From NCBI RefSeq assembly GCF_006228105.1, contig NZ_VDHH01000067.1: 5,914 bases of DNA, one strand, 5' to 3'. Positions 1-5,620 of the stretch are shown here, piece by piece (position 1 is the first letter of the stretch; each line of letters starts with the position of its first letter). A program made the translations under genes and the position numbers. Source of the stretch: Chelonobacter sp006228105. GTDB taxonomy: Bacteria; Pseudomonadota; Gammaproteobacteria; Enterobacterales; Pasteurellaceae. The notes beneath the pieces were generated by a model. The model was not told where the DNA came from. It saw only the letters and a list, made by a program, of their open reading frames with translations, and did no database searches.

Positions 1-16
1 AGATCAACAGACCCTA
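1..16 (-). repeat. tip of inverted repeat copy (left)
   Basis: These 16 bases are the exact reverse complement of 5658-5673 (TAGGGTCTGTTGATCT when read on the minus strand). The match stops at position 17, so this looks like the outer end of a repeat unit whose body continues to the left, outside the window. The boundary TA next to GGGTCTG could be part of a target-site duplication, but one side alone cannot show this. I do not recognise the family by name. The identity is seen directly; the reading as an element end is inference. Confidence 0.7.
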
Positions 17-70
17 ACGTTAATTGATAAAAACTTGTGTTAGCTCAATAAATTGATTCCTGTTTTTGCT

Positions 71-76
71 TACAAT
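71..76 (+). promoter_or_regulatory. possible -10 element for bioD
   Basis: TACAAT matches the sigma-70 -10 consensus at five of six positions and would start transcription near 83, leaving a leader of about 28 bases before the ATG at 111. No convincing -35 hexamer lies at 16-18 bases upstream; a TG pair lies one base too far upstream for a standard extended -10. It is a weak call, and another promoter may lie within or beyond the repeat to the left. Confidence 0.28.
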
Positions 77-98
77 CCCTCTCGTGCAATTTATATGT

Positions 99-104
99 AG
101 AGGG
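99..104 (+). promoter_or_regulatory. ribosome binding site of bioD
   Basis: AGAGGG lies six bases before the ATG at 111. This decides the start: an in-frame TTG at 66 would add 15 residues ahead of the conserved family N terminus (MxxFFVTGTDT) and has no comparable Shine-Dalgarno sequence. Confidence 0.75.
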
Positions 105-110
105 CAGATT

Positions 111-836
111 ATGAGTTGTTTTTTTGTTACCGGCACCGATACCGGTGTGGGCAAAACCGTTGCCAGCCGAGCTATTATTCAGGCATTGCGCAAGCAAGCG
201 TGTCAAATTGTCGGTTATAAGCCGATAGCCTGTGGCGACGGTGGATATCATCCCTATTTGGAAGCGACACCGGAGCCACAAAATCAGCAGAATATTGATG
301 TGTTGAGCCTGCTGGAGAGCAGTGGCGAGTCGCTGCAATATCAGGATATTAACAGTTATACCATGCCGTTAGAGCAAGAGCCGGGGCTGAATGATTTTTT
401 GGAACAGCCGCAATTAATTAATATTGATAAGCTGAACCATGATCTAAAACGTTTATCATTGCGCTATCAAACCGTGCTGGTCGAAGGCACGTTCGGCTGG
501 CTAACCCCGATCAATCGTGAGCTGGATTTTTCTGATTGGGTCAGTCAACACCAAATGCCGGTGGTATTGGTGGTCGGGATTAAAGAAGGCTGCATCAACC
601 ACGCCCTGCTGACGGTGCAGGCGATTGAAAAGAGCGGTGTGCCGTTAATCGGCTGGGTTGCCAATCGGATTAATCCCGGCTTGAGTAATTACAGCGCAAT
701 TATCGAGTTGCTTTCCAGCAAAATTGAAGCACCGTTGCTAGGGCAGATTCCGTATTTATATCATCCTGAAAAACAAGATTTGTCCGGTTTTATGAATAAT
801 ATTGACCGTTTGAGCTATTTGCAGACTATCCGTTGA
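111..836 (+). CDS. bioD: ATP-dependent dethiobiotin synthetase, BioD2 type
   Basis: This cytoplasmic enzyme closes the ureido ring of biotin by ATP-dependent carboxylation of 7,8-diaminopelargonic acid, the step before biotin synthase. The 241-residue protein has the P-loop GTDTGVGKT at residues 8-16, the catalytic-site lysine of YKP at Lys37, a probable magnesium-binding Asp63 (QNID), VEG with Glu125, GCINHALL at 160-167 and GWVANRINPGL at 181-191. From residue 156 onward it resembles E. coli YnfK (BioD2) more than E. coli BioD. Two oddities: the usual VEGxGGW loop reads VEGTFGW, with Phe128 where glycine is expected, and the stretch after Lys37 is longer than in E. coli BioD, making the protein about 16 residues longer. 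It stands alone: no other bio gene is in the window, and it converges with htrA. The family assignment is firm; whether it is the main biotin enzyme or a second paralogue cannot be told here. Confidence 0.95.
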   Translation: MSCFFVTGTDTGVGKTVASRAIIQALRKQACQIVGYKPIACGDGGYHPYLEATPEPQNQQNIDVLSLLESSGESLQYQDINSYTMPLEQEPGLNDFLEQPQLINIDKLNHDLKRLSLRYQTVLVEGTFGWLTPINRELDFSDWVSQHQMPVVLVVGIKEGCINHALLTVQAIEKSGVPLIGWVANRINPGLSNYSAIIELLSSKIEAPLLGQIPYLYHPEKQDLSGFMNNIDRLSYLQTIR

Positions 837-860
837 CTTCCCCCCAGTGCCTAAAGTAAA

Positions 861-882
861 GCCGGGGGAATACCTACCCGGC
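861..882 (-). terminator. secondary hairpin, possible htrA terminator
   Basis: GCCGGG at 861-866 pairs with CCCGGC at 877-882, and GG/CC inside extends the stem past a two-base bulge to an AATA loop. Read on the minus strand the stem is followed by TTTACTTTA, a loose U-rich tail, so it could back up termination of htrA. Read on the plus strand there is no T run. It is weaker than the neighbouring hairpin at 893-918. Confidence 0.4.
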
Positions 883-892
883 TCACCTCGCA

Positions 893-918
893 AAAATCCC
901 GAATAATATCGGGATTTT
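893..918. terminator. bidirectional terminator between bioD and htrA
   Basis: A perfect 10-bp stem (AAAATCCCGA at 893-902 with TCGGGATTTT at 909-918) encloses the six-base loop ATAATA. The stem is GC-rich in its middle with an A run on one side and a T run on the other, so each strand ends in a short U tract. It lies between two converging genes, 57 bases past the bioD stop and 33 bases past the htrA stop, and can serve both. Confidence 0.85.
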
Positions 919-940
919 GGGCACAAATTATTTGCAATTA

Positions 941-949
941 AAGTGCGGT
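941..949 (+). repeat. DNA uptake signal (Hin-type USS)
   Basis: Exact AAGTGCGGT core, preceded by A and followed by AT-rich sequence as in the extended uptake signal. It sits between the terminator and the 3' end of htrA. The signal is the preferred substrate of the Pasteurellaceae type IV pilus-dependent DNA uptake machinery. Confidence 0.9.
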
Positions 950-950
950 A

Positions 951-2354
951 TTATGGAATCAATAAATAGAAGTTATTATTGCCGCGCGTGATATTCAGCG
1001 CTACGGCTGATGGTTTATTATCCAAAATTTTACGCAACTCACCGATGTTACTAATTGCTTGACGGTTGACGCCGACAATCACATCGCCGACTTGCAAACC
1101 AAGCTGTTCGGCCGAAGATTTGGCTTCTACTTTTAAGATTTCAACACCTTTACGCCCGTCTTTGTCATAGTTGCCCAAATCAGCTCCATTTAAACCCGGA
1201 ATCAGGCTATTAGCGCTGGTTTGCGCTTGATCGTCAGATTGCAGCACCACATCGGCTTTTTCCGTTTTGCCTTCACGCAGATAGGTCAAATTAACGGTTT
1301 TTCCGGCGCCGGTGGTGGCAATTTTGGCACGCAGTTCAGCAAAGCTGTTGATGGGTTGACCATTAATTTCAGTGATTACATCACCGGCTTTTAAGCCCGC
1401 TTTGGCAGCAGCAGAATTTGGTAGCACTTCACTGACAAAGGCGCCTTTTTTGGAGTCGATGCCAAAGGCTTTTGCCAGATCTGCGCTCAATTCACCGCCT
1501 TTGATGCCCAAAATTCCGCGGCGGACTTCACCAAATTCAACAATTTGGTGGACCAGGCTGCTTGCCATGTTACTTGGAATCGCAAAAGCAATGCCGACAT
1601 TGCCGCCGCTTGGAGCAATAATCGCCGTATTGATTCCAATCAGCTCACCACGCAGGTTGATTAAAGCACCGCCGGAATTGCCACGATTGACTGCGGCATC
1701 GGTTTGAATGTAGTTTTCATAGCTGCCGCCATCCATACCGGTCGAGCGTCCTAAAGCGGAAATAATACCGGACGTCACTGTTTGTCCTAAACCAAATGGA
1801 TTACCGATGGCAACGGTGTAGTCGCCAACGCGGATCTTATCTGAATCCGCCAGTTTAATTGCAGTTAAATTCTTTGGCTCTTCGATTTGCAGCAACGCCA
1901 CATCAGATTGAGCGTCGGTGCCTAATAATTTGGCTTTCACTTCTCGTCCGTCTTGCAGCGAAAGGGTGATATTATCAGCGTTATCGATCACATGATTGTT
2001 GGTTAATACATAACCTTTTTCTGCATCGATAATCACGCCGGAACCTAACCCTTTGAATTCGCGTGGTGCGCTGTTGCCGAACATATCACGCCCGAAAAAG
2101 AACTTAAACTCTTCCGGAATCATCGAATCTTGTTGGCTTTGCGTGCCGGTAACATTCACCGTCACCACACTTGGCAGCACTTTTTCTAACATCGGCGCCA
2201 AACTAGGGGTTTGTTGGTTGAGGTACGATGGTGCTTGCAGCAAGGTCTCGGTTAAGGTCGTGCTTGGGGTGCTTTCCGTTTGCGCCATTGCCGGCAAATT
2301 AAATAAACTCAAGCCCAGAACTACGGCTGATAAAATAAATTGACTCTTTTTCAT
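951..2354 (-). CDS. htrA: periplasmic serine protease/chaperone, DegQ/DegP (HtrA) family
   Basis: The product degrades and refolds damaged envelope proteins in the periplasm and probably assembles as trimers and larger cages. The 467-residue sequence begins with a Sec signal peptide (MKK, hydrophobic 6-20, predicted cleavage after AMA at 24). The trypsin-like domain holds the full triad: His121 in TNNHVID, Asp151 in SDVALL and Ser227 in GNSGGAL. Two PDZ domains follow, about 280-372 (GILGIKGG onward) and 390-467. The LA loop after the first strand is short and the whole protein has no cysteine; E. coli DegP has a long loop with a cysteine pair, so the architecture is DegQ-like, although Pasteurellaceae orthologues are generally called HtrA/DegP. 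The ATG at 2354 is chosen because the signal peptide starts there; TGAGA lies ten bases upstream. The gene is downstream of matP on the same strand with a 160-base gap that appears to hold its own promoter. Confidence 0.96.
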   Translation of the reverse strand: MKKSQFILSAVVLGLSLFNLPAMAQTESTPSTTLTETLLQAPSYLNQQTPSLAPMLEKVLPSVVTVNVTGTQSQQDSMIPEEFKFFFGRDMFGNSAPREFKGLGSGVIIDAEKGYVLTNNHVIDNADNITLSLQDGREVKAKLLGTDAQSDVALLQIEEPKNLTAIKLADSDKIRVGDYTVAIGNPFGLGQTVTSGIISALGRSTGMDGGSYENYIQTDAAVNRGNSGGALINLRGELIGINTAIIAPSGGNVGIAFAIPSNMASSLVHQIVEFGEVRRGILGIKGGELSADLAKAFGIDSKKGAFVSEVLPNSAAAKAGLKAGDVITEINGQPINSFAELRAKIATTGAGKTVNLTYLREGKTEKADVVLQSDDQAQTSANSLIPGLNGADLGNYDKDGRKGVEILKVEAKSSAEQLGLQVGDVIVGVNRQAISNIGELRKILDNKPSAVALNITRGNNNFYLLIP

Positions 2355-2431
2355 CTTGATTAAATCTCATAAAAATATTGTGTTGAACATGACATACAGG
2401 GAAACAATACAACCTGTTTGCCTGAGGTAGT

Positions 2432-2443
2432 ATTAAGCTTAAT
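2432..2443. promoter_or_regulatory. 12-bp perfect palindrome upstream of htrA
   Basis: ATTAAGCTTAAT reads the same on both strands and lies about 78 bases before the htrA start, just past the predicted transcription start (near 2445). Its position would suit an operator or an early leader structure. I know of no regulator with this site, and a 12-base AT-rich palindrome can occur by chance. Confidence 0.25.
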
Positions 2444-2451
2444 CTTTACAG

Positions 2452-2479
2452 TAAGACAGATATTTTGTGCAAATGTTCC
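2452..2479 (-). promoter_or_regulatory. candidate sigma-E promoter of htrA
   Basis: On the minus strand GGAACAT (2479-2473) is followed after 16 bases by TCTTA (2456-2452). The sigma-E pattern is GGAACTT, about 16 bases, then TCnnA; E. coli degP has GAACTT-16-TCTGA. Transcription would start near 2445, giving a leader of about 90 bases. Envelope-stress control by RpoE fits the known biology of htrA genes. The -35 differs from consensus at one position. No strong sigma-70 promoter was seen in the same gap. Confidence 0.4.
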
Positions 2480-2514
2480 GTAATCTGTAGCAAATAGATG
2501 GTATTGCTCAAATG

Positions 2515-2961
2515 TTATTCAAGGAGTTCCTGCAAATTTTTTTTCATCAGGTCAACCTGACTAGCATACAAATCTTTGTTTTCGGCTTCGTCAATCATGT
2601 ACATAATCGTTTCGGACAGGGTCATCCGCATTTTGCGCGAATGCTTGGAGAGCCTTGACCAAACGGCGTATTCTAAATCAATCGATTTCTTTTTGGTGGC
2701 GCGTTTTTCTGCATTGAAAAAGCGTTTGCGTCTGGCTCGAATGGCTTGATCTAACTTAATCACCAACGTATTGGCTAAATGCTGACGGATCCAATCTTCA
2801 ATGAGTGCCGGATAATGTTGCAGTTGCAATAGTTCATTGGCTTTTTCGTCTTCCAAACTCCTTTCCTGATAACGGCTGATCGTTTCGCCGTTACGGACTT
2901 TTTTCGCCAGATACAGCCATTTCCAATGCGCTTCCTGATTCTCTAATTTCTGGTATTTCAT
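2515..2961 (-). CDS. matP: macrodomain Ter protein MatP
   Basis: MatP binds the 13-bp matS sites of the replication terminus, condenses the Ter region and, in E. coli, links it to the division machinery through ZapB. The 148-residue protein aligns end to end with E. coli MatP (150 residues): MKYQKLEN start, N-terminal helical DNA-binding part at about 1-75, the basic stretch RARRKRFFNAE at 75-85, the ribbon strand KKSIDLEY at 91-98 of the ribbon-helix-helix fold, TLSETIMYMIDEAENK at 114-129, and a C-terminal leucine-rich helix (about 127-148) that forms the tetramerising coiled coil in the family. The start is well supported: GAGGGA (minus strand, 2974-2969) lies seven bases before the ATG. 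It is divergent from lonH, and a matS-like site lies in the shared upstream gap. No clear terminator was seen after the stop, so some read-through into htrA is possible. Confidence 0.96.
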   Translation of the reverse strand: MKYQKLENQEAHWKWLYLAKKVRNGETISRYQERSLEDEKANELLQLQHYPALIEDWIRQHLANTLVIKLDQAIRARRKRFFNAEKRATKKKSIDLEYAVWSRLSKHSRKMRMTLSETIMYMIDEAENKDLYASQVDLMKKNLQELLE

Positions 2962-3014
2962 CCGGTTTTCCCTCGTAATTCACCAAGTATGGTCAATCTA
3001 TGGCAGTTACTAAT

Positions 3015-3027
3015 GTTACATTGTCAC
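3015..3027. promoter_or_regulatory. matS-like MatP binding site
   Basis: GTTACATTGTCAC fits the published matS consensus GTGACRNYGTCAC at all but the third base; the right half-site is perfect and the central R and Y positions are satisfied. It lies 53 bases upstream of the matP start codon and about 72 bases (from its centre) upstream of the predicted lonH transcription start. Under equal base frequencies about 0.05 such one-mismatch sites would be expected in the whole window. MatP binding here is inferred, not shown. Confidence 0.6.
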
Positions 3028-3057
3028 GTTTGAGTGTACTCTTTTTTCAGGTCAAAG

Positions 3058-3086
3058 TGAACAACTTGTTTAAATCAGGGTATAAT
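3058..3086 (+). promoter_or_regulatory. sigma-70 promoter of lonH
   Basis: A perfect -10 hexamer TATAAT (3081-3086) is preceded, after 17 bases, by TGAACA (3058-3063), which matches the -35 consensus at four of six positions. Transcription would start near 3093, giving a leader of about 25 bases before the GTG at 3118. The -10 overlaps the ATG at 3085, so that ATG would not be present in this transcript. Confidence 0.65.
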
Positions 3087-3103
3087 GCCGTCTAAAGCGA
3101 TAA

Positions 3104-3111
3104 TAAGAGAG
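3104..3111 (+). promoter_or_regulatory. ribosome binding site deciding the lonH start
   Basis: The purine-rich TAAGAGAG ends six bases before the GTG at 3118. The upstream in-frame ATG at 3085 is preceded only by TCAGGGTATA, which has a weak AGGG four bases away and coincides with the -10 element. The site therefore supports GTG initiation. Confidence 0.6.
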
Positions 3112-3117
3112 AAAAAT

Positions 3118-4896
3118 GTGAAGGTAGACAGCTTAAACTGGCGACAATTGACGCCGCAGCTCAATTTTGACGGCCGGCATAAAAAAACCGTAACACCATT
3201 GGCGTTACAAGATAGAGCATTGACGGCGCTTACCTCCTTTCTGAATGCAGAAAGTGGCTCGGTGCTGGTGTTAAAAACCGATGAGCAGCGTGATTATGCC
3301 GATATTTTGCAAGATTATATCCGCCATCACAGCCAGGGGAATCGTCCGATCAGTGGTGTCAACTATGTGATCGAGCAAGCGGACTCTTTTTCGTTCCCTG
3401 TCATTGAAGCCTGTCCGGCAACGACGCTTGAGGATAATTTTGCTGCCAAAAGTGCGGTGGAATACGCCTTGTATTTTGATTCGGCACGTTTATTCGGGCA
3501 GGTGTTACAACATCCGATATCCCATGATTTGAAACTACAGCCGGGGTTAGTACATCAGGTCTGCAATGGCGTACTGATTTTGGCGGTTAGTCCACTGTTG
3601 AGCAATCCGACATTGTGGCAGCGATTGAAACATCTTTTATCCAGTGGCTATTTTGAATGGCTATCGCCTAATCCGTTGAAACCGATGAATTATCAAATTC
3701 CTGGCTATCAACTGCCGTTGAAATTGATTCTGCTTGGCGATCGCGAAACGCTGGCGGAATTTTCCCTGCTAGAGCCTCATTTATACGATATTGCCCAATA
3801 TGCAGAAGTTGACAGCTATTTTCTTACCGACAGTGTTGAAGCACAGCAATTATGGATTAACCATCTGTATTGGCAGATTGAGCGGTTGGGTTTGCCGGAG
3901 TTCAGCCATGGTGCGCTGACCGCACTTTTCCGTCAGGCGGTGCGCGAAAGTGAAGACGGCTTACGCCAAACGATTAATCCATTGCAATTAAAAAATTGGT
4001 TGACTGCCATTGCCAAAACGAAGCCGGCAGCAGAGCAACTGCAAGCGCAAGATGTTGAACACTATTTTCAACAGTTAGATTATCAACGTGCCGCTTTGCA
4101 AGCATATAGCCGACATGAAATTTTACGCGAACAGATTTATATTTGCAGTGAAGGGCAGTTTGTCGGCGAAATCAACGGCTTATCGGTGATTGAATATGTC
4201 GGCACTCCGGTCAGCTATGGCGAACCAAGCCGGATTACGTGTACCGTACAATTTGGTGACGGCGAGATTATTGATGTTGAACGTAAAAGTGAGTTGGCAG
4301 GCAATATTCACGGCAAAGGCACACTGTTGGCGCAAGCCTGCTTGAGTAATCTGTTGGATCTGCCGGCACAATTGCCGTTTTCGGCGTCGATTGCCTTTGA
4401 ACAATCGTATGCGGATATTGATGGTGACAGCGCTTCGTTGGCGCAGTTTTGCGTGTTGGTCAGTGCGTTGGCGAATGTTGCCATTGAACAGGGGATTGCG
4501 ATCACCGGTGCGATTGATCAAGGGGGTTTGGTGCATTCGGTCGGCGGGGTTAATCTCAAAATTGAAGGATTTTATGCGATTTGTCAGGCGCGCGGCTTAA
4601 ATGGCAAGCAAGGCGTGATTATTCCGGCAACCGCGGTCGAGAATCTGAGTTTGCAGTCTGACGTGGTGGAAGCCGTAAAGTGCGGTCAGTTCCATATTTG
4701 GGCGGTAGAAAATGTACAACAGGCAGTTTATCTGTTAACCGGTAAACAGTTGTTGCCTGAAAAAGAGTTTGATGAGGGAGAACAGAGTCTTGCCGAGATT
4801 ATTTCACAACGTATCGAAAATAAGATTGAAACACTGGTAGTGCCGCCATTCAGCAAGTTTTTGGCTTGGGTCAAATCGATGAGAAATGGCAAATAA
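3118..4896 (+). CDS. lonH: Lon protease homologue, LonH/YcbZ family (S16)
   Basis: This predicted cytoplasmic Ser-Lys protease has no well-established substrate. With the GTG start it has 592 residues, close to 586 for E. coli YcbZ, and its N terminus MKVDSLNWRQLTP lines up with E. coli MTITKLAWRDLVP; the ATG at 3085 would add 11 unmatched residues and lies inside the promoter. The N-terminal half (about 1-330) corresponds to the degenerate AAA-like region: I see no Walker A motif, while LQPGLVHQVCNGVLIL (140-155) and LKLILLGDRETL (201-212) are conserved with YcbZ. The C-terminal Lon proteolytic domain (about 340-545) is intact, with catalytic Ser438 in DGDSAS and Lys481 in GGVNLKIEGF. Three uptake signals are embedded in frame (KSAV, TAL and KCG codons). 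It is divergent from matP and followed by fabA 144 bases later, the same order as in E. coli. Confidence 0.93.
   Translation: MKVDSLNWRQLTPQLNFDGRHKKTVTPLALQDRALTALTSFLNAESGSVLVLKTDEQRDYADILQDYIRHHSQGNRPISGVNYVIEQADSFSFPVIEACPATTLEDNFAAKSAVEYALYFDSARLFGQVLQHPISHDLKLQPGLVHQVCNGVLILAVSPLLSNPTLWQRLKHLLSSGYFEWLSPNPLKPMNYQIPGYQLPLKLILLGDRETLAEFSLLEPHLYDIAQYAEVDSYFLTDSVEAQQLWINHLYWQIERLGLPEFSHGALTALFRQAVRESEDGLRQTINPLQLKNWLTAIAKTKPAAEQLQAQDVEHYFQQLDYQRAALQAYSRHEILREQIYICSEGQFVGEINGLSVIEYVGTPVSYGEPSRITCTVQFGDGEIIDVERKSELAGNIHGKGTLLAQACLSNLLDLPAQLPFSASIAFEQSYADIDGDSASLAQFCVLVSALANVAIEQGIAITGAIDQGGLVHSVGGVNLKIEGFYAICQARGLNGKQGVIIPATAVENLSLQSDVVEAVKCGQFHIWAVENVQQAVYLLTGKQLLPEKEFDEGEQSLAEIISQRIENKIETLVVPPFSKFLAWVKSMRNGK
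3450..3458 (+). repeat. DNA uptake signal inside lonH
   Basis: Exact AAGTGCGGT core within the codons for Lys-Ser-Ala-Val (about residues 112-115 of LonH). It is a signal for competence-associated DNA uptake and has no expected role in the gene. Confidence 0.88.
3919..3927 (-). repeat. DNA uptake signal inside lonH (reverse)
   Basis: ACCGCACTT is the reverse complement of the AAGTGCGGT core, read through as Thr-Ala-Leu in LonH. The TTT that follows extends the A-rich side of the signal. Confidence 0.88.
4678..4686 (+). repeat. DNA uptake signal inside lonH
   Basis: Exact AAGTGCGGT core, read as Lys-Cys-Gly near the end of the protease domain. E. coli YcbZ has EEGKF where this protein has KCGQF, so the signal may have been accommodated in a tolerant loop. 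Confidence 0.88.
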
Positions 4897-4901
4897 ATTC
4901 C

Positions 4902-4930
4902 AGCTTACAGTTGTTAGCTATTTTATTCTT
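4902..4930 (+). terminator. weak possible terminator after lonH
   Basis: AGCT at 4902-4905 can pair with AGCT at 4916-4919, with a T-T mismatch and two further pairs inside, followed by the T-rich stretch 4921-4930. The stem is short and interrupted, so read-through from lonH into fabA is plausible. Confidence 0.25.
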
Positions 4931-4940
4931 CGATTAACTT

Positions 4941-4949
4941 TGTTAGAAT
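4941..4949 (+). promoter_or_regulatory. candidate extended -10 promoter of fabA
   Basis: TGTTAGAAT is a full TGn plus TAGAAT, an extended -10 element with five of six bases of the hexamer matching TATAAT. The -35 position holds only TTTTAT. Start would be near 4956, leaving a leader of about 85 bases. The octamer TTAACTTT occurs on both sides of it (4934-4941 and 4953-4960, 19 bases apart), which could be operator half-sites. I found no FadR-like (TGGTC..GACCA) or FabR-like (CGTACACGTG) site in this 144-base gap, although both regulate fabA in E. coli. Confidence 0.35.
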
Positions 4950-5040
4950 CCGTTAACTTTTTTGGCTGCACGTTATTGCTATCTTTAGCTATGTTTTAAA
5001 TAACAACGTTTTTCAATAGTAAAATGGAGAGAAAGAAAAT

Positions 5041-5568
5041 ATGAGCACTGTTCCCAATAAAAAACCGTCTTACAGCTATGAAGATCTATTGGCATCCGGG
5101 CGTGGCGAATTATTTGGACCGACCGGGCCACAATTGCCGGCACCGACGATGCTGATGATGGATCGAGTGAATCTGATGACTGAGGACGGCGGAAATTTCG
5201 GTAAAGGTTACATTGAAGCAGAATTGGATATTCATCCTGATCTCCCGTTTTTCGGCTGTCATTTTATTGGTGATCCGGTGATGCCGGGCTGTCTGGGATT
5301 GGACGCGATGTGGCAATTGGTTGGATTTTTCCTTGGTTGGATTGGTGGCGAAGGAAAAGGACGTGCGTTGGGCGTAGGTGAAGTGAAATTCACCGGACAA
5401 ATTCTGCCGACAGCAAAAAAAGTCATCTATCGTTTGCATATGAAACGGGTGATTAACCGTAAGTTAGTGATGGGCGTTGCCGACGGCGAAGTTGAAGTCG
5501 ATGGTCGGGTGATTTATACCGCCACCGATCTGAAAGTGGGGCTGTTCCAAGATACTGCGGCATTCTAA
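5041..5568 (+). CDS. fabA: 3-hydroxydecanoyl-ACP dehydratase/isomerase FabA
   Basis: FabA dehydrates 3-hydroxydecanoyl-ACP and isomerises trans-2- to cis-3-decenoyl-ACP in the cytoplasm, the branch point to unsaturated fatty acids, with FabB extending the product. The 175-residue protein is almost collinear with E. coli FabA (172 residues) and has the single hot-dog fold signature: LLASGRGELFGPTGPQLPAP at 16-35, then FFGCHFIGDPVMPGCLGLD, with active-site His74 and Asp88 (His71 and Asp85 in E. coli), ALGVGEVKFTGQ, and the conserved end DLKVGLFQDTAAF. The N terminus differs from E. coli and is three residues longer. GGAGAG (5026-5031) lies nine bases before the ATG. It follows lonH in the same direction after 144 bases with its own probable promoter, and is closed by a strong terminator. 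No catalytic residue is missing. Confidence 0.98.
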   Translation: MSTVPNKKPSYSYEDLLASGRGELFGPTGPQLPAPTMLMMDRVNLMTEDGGNFGKGYIEAELDIHPDLPFFGCHFIGDPVMPGCLGLDAMWQLVGFFLGWIGGEGKGRALGVGEVKFTGQILPTAKKVIYRLHMKRVINRKLVMGVADGEVEVDGRVIYTATDLKVGLFQDTAAF

Positions 5569-5590
5569 AAGGTTTCTTATCAGATCCTCA

Positions 5591-5599
5591 ACCGCACTT
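5591..5599 (-). repeat. DNA uptake signal (left arm of fabA terminator)
   Basis: ACCGCACTT is the exact reverse complement of the AAGTGCGGT core and forms the left arm of the terminator stem. Confidence 0.9.
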
Positions 5600-5620
5600 T
5601 AAAAGCAAAAAGCGATATAA

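Noticed and set aside
66..110. Upstream TTG extension of bioD by 15 residues
   Set aside because: It lacks a good ribosome site, adds residues ahead of the conserved N terminus, and the ATG at 111 has AGAGGG at ideal spacing.
1372..1707. Open frame on the plus strand opposite htrA
   Set aside because: It is a proline/leucine-rich shadow of a strongly conserved protease gene with no independent start signals; the same holds for the other opposite-strand frames inside bioD, lonH and fabA.
2432..2455. CpxR box (GTAAA-N5-GTAAA) upstream of htrA
   Set aside because: Only one GTAAA is present at the right place; the second half reads AGCTT.
2489..2508. Hairpin AGCAA/TTGCT just after matP as a terminator
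   Set aside because: The stem is short and bulged, and no T run follows on the matP strand.
3375..3383. Apl-type uptake signal (ACAAGCGGT) inside lonH
   Set aside because: GCAAGCGGA matches only seven of nine bases, while six exact Hin-type cores are present.
4254..4432. Further matS sites at GTGAC occurrences (GGTGACGGC, GGTGACAGC)
   Set aside because: The right half-site GTCAC is missing in both; other GTCAC occurrences in htrA lack the left half.
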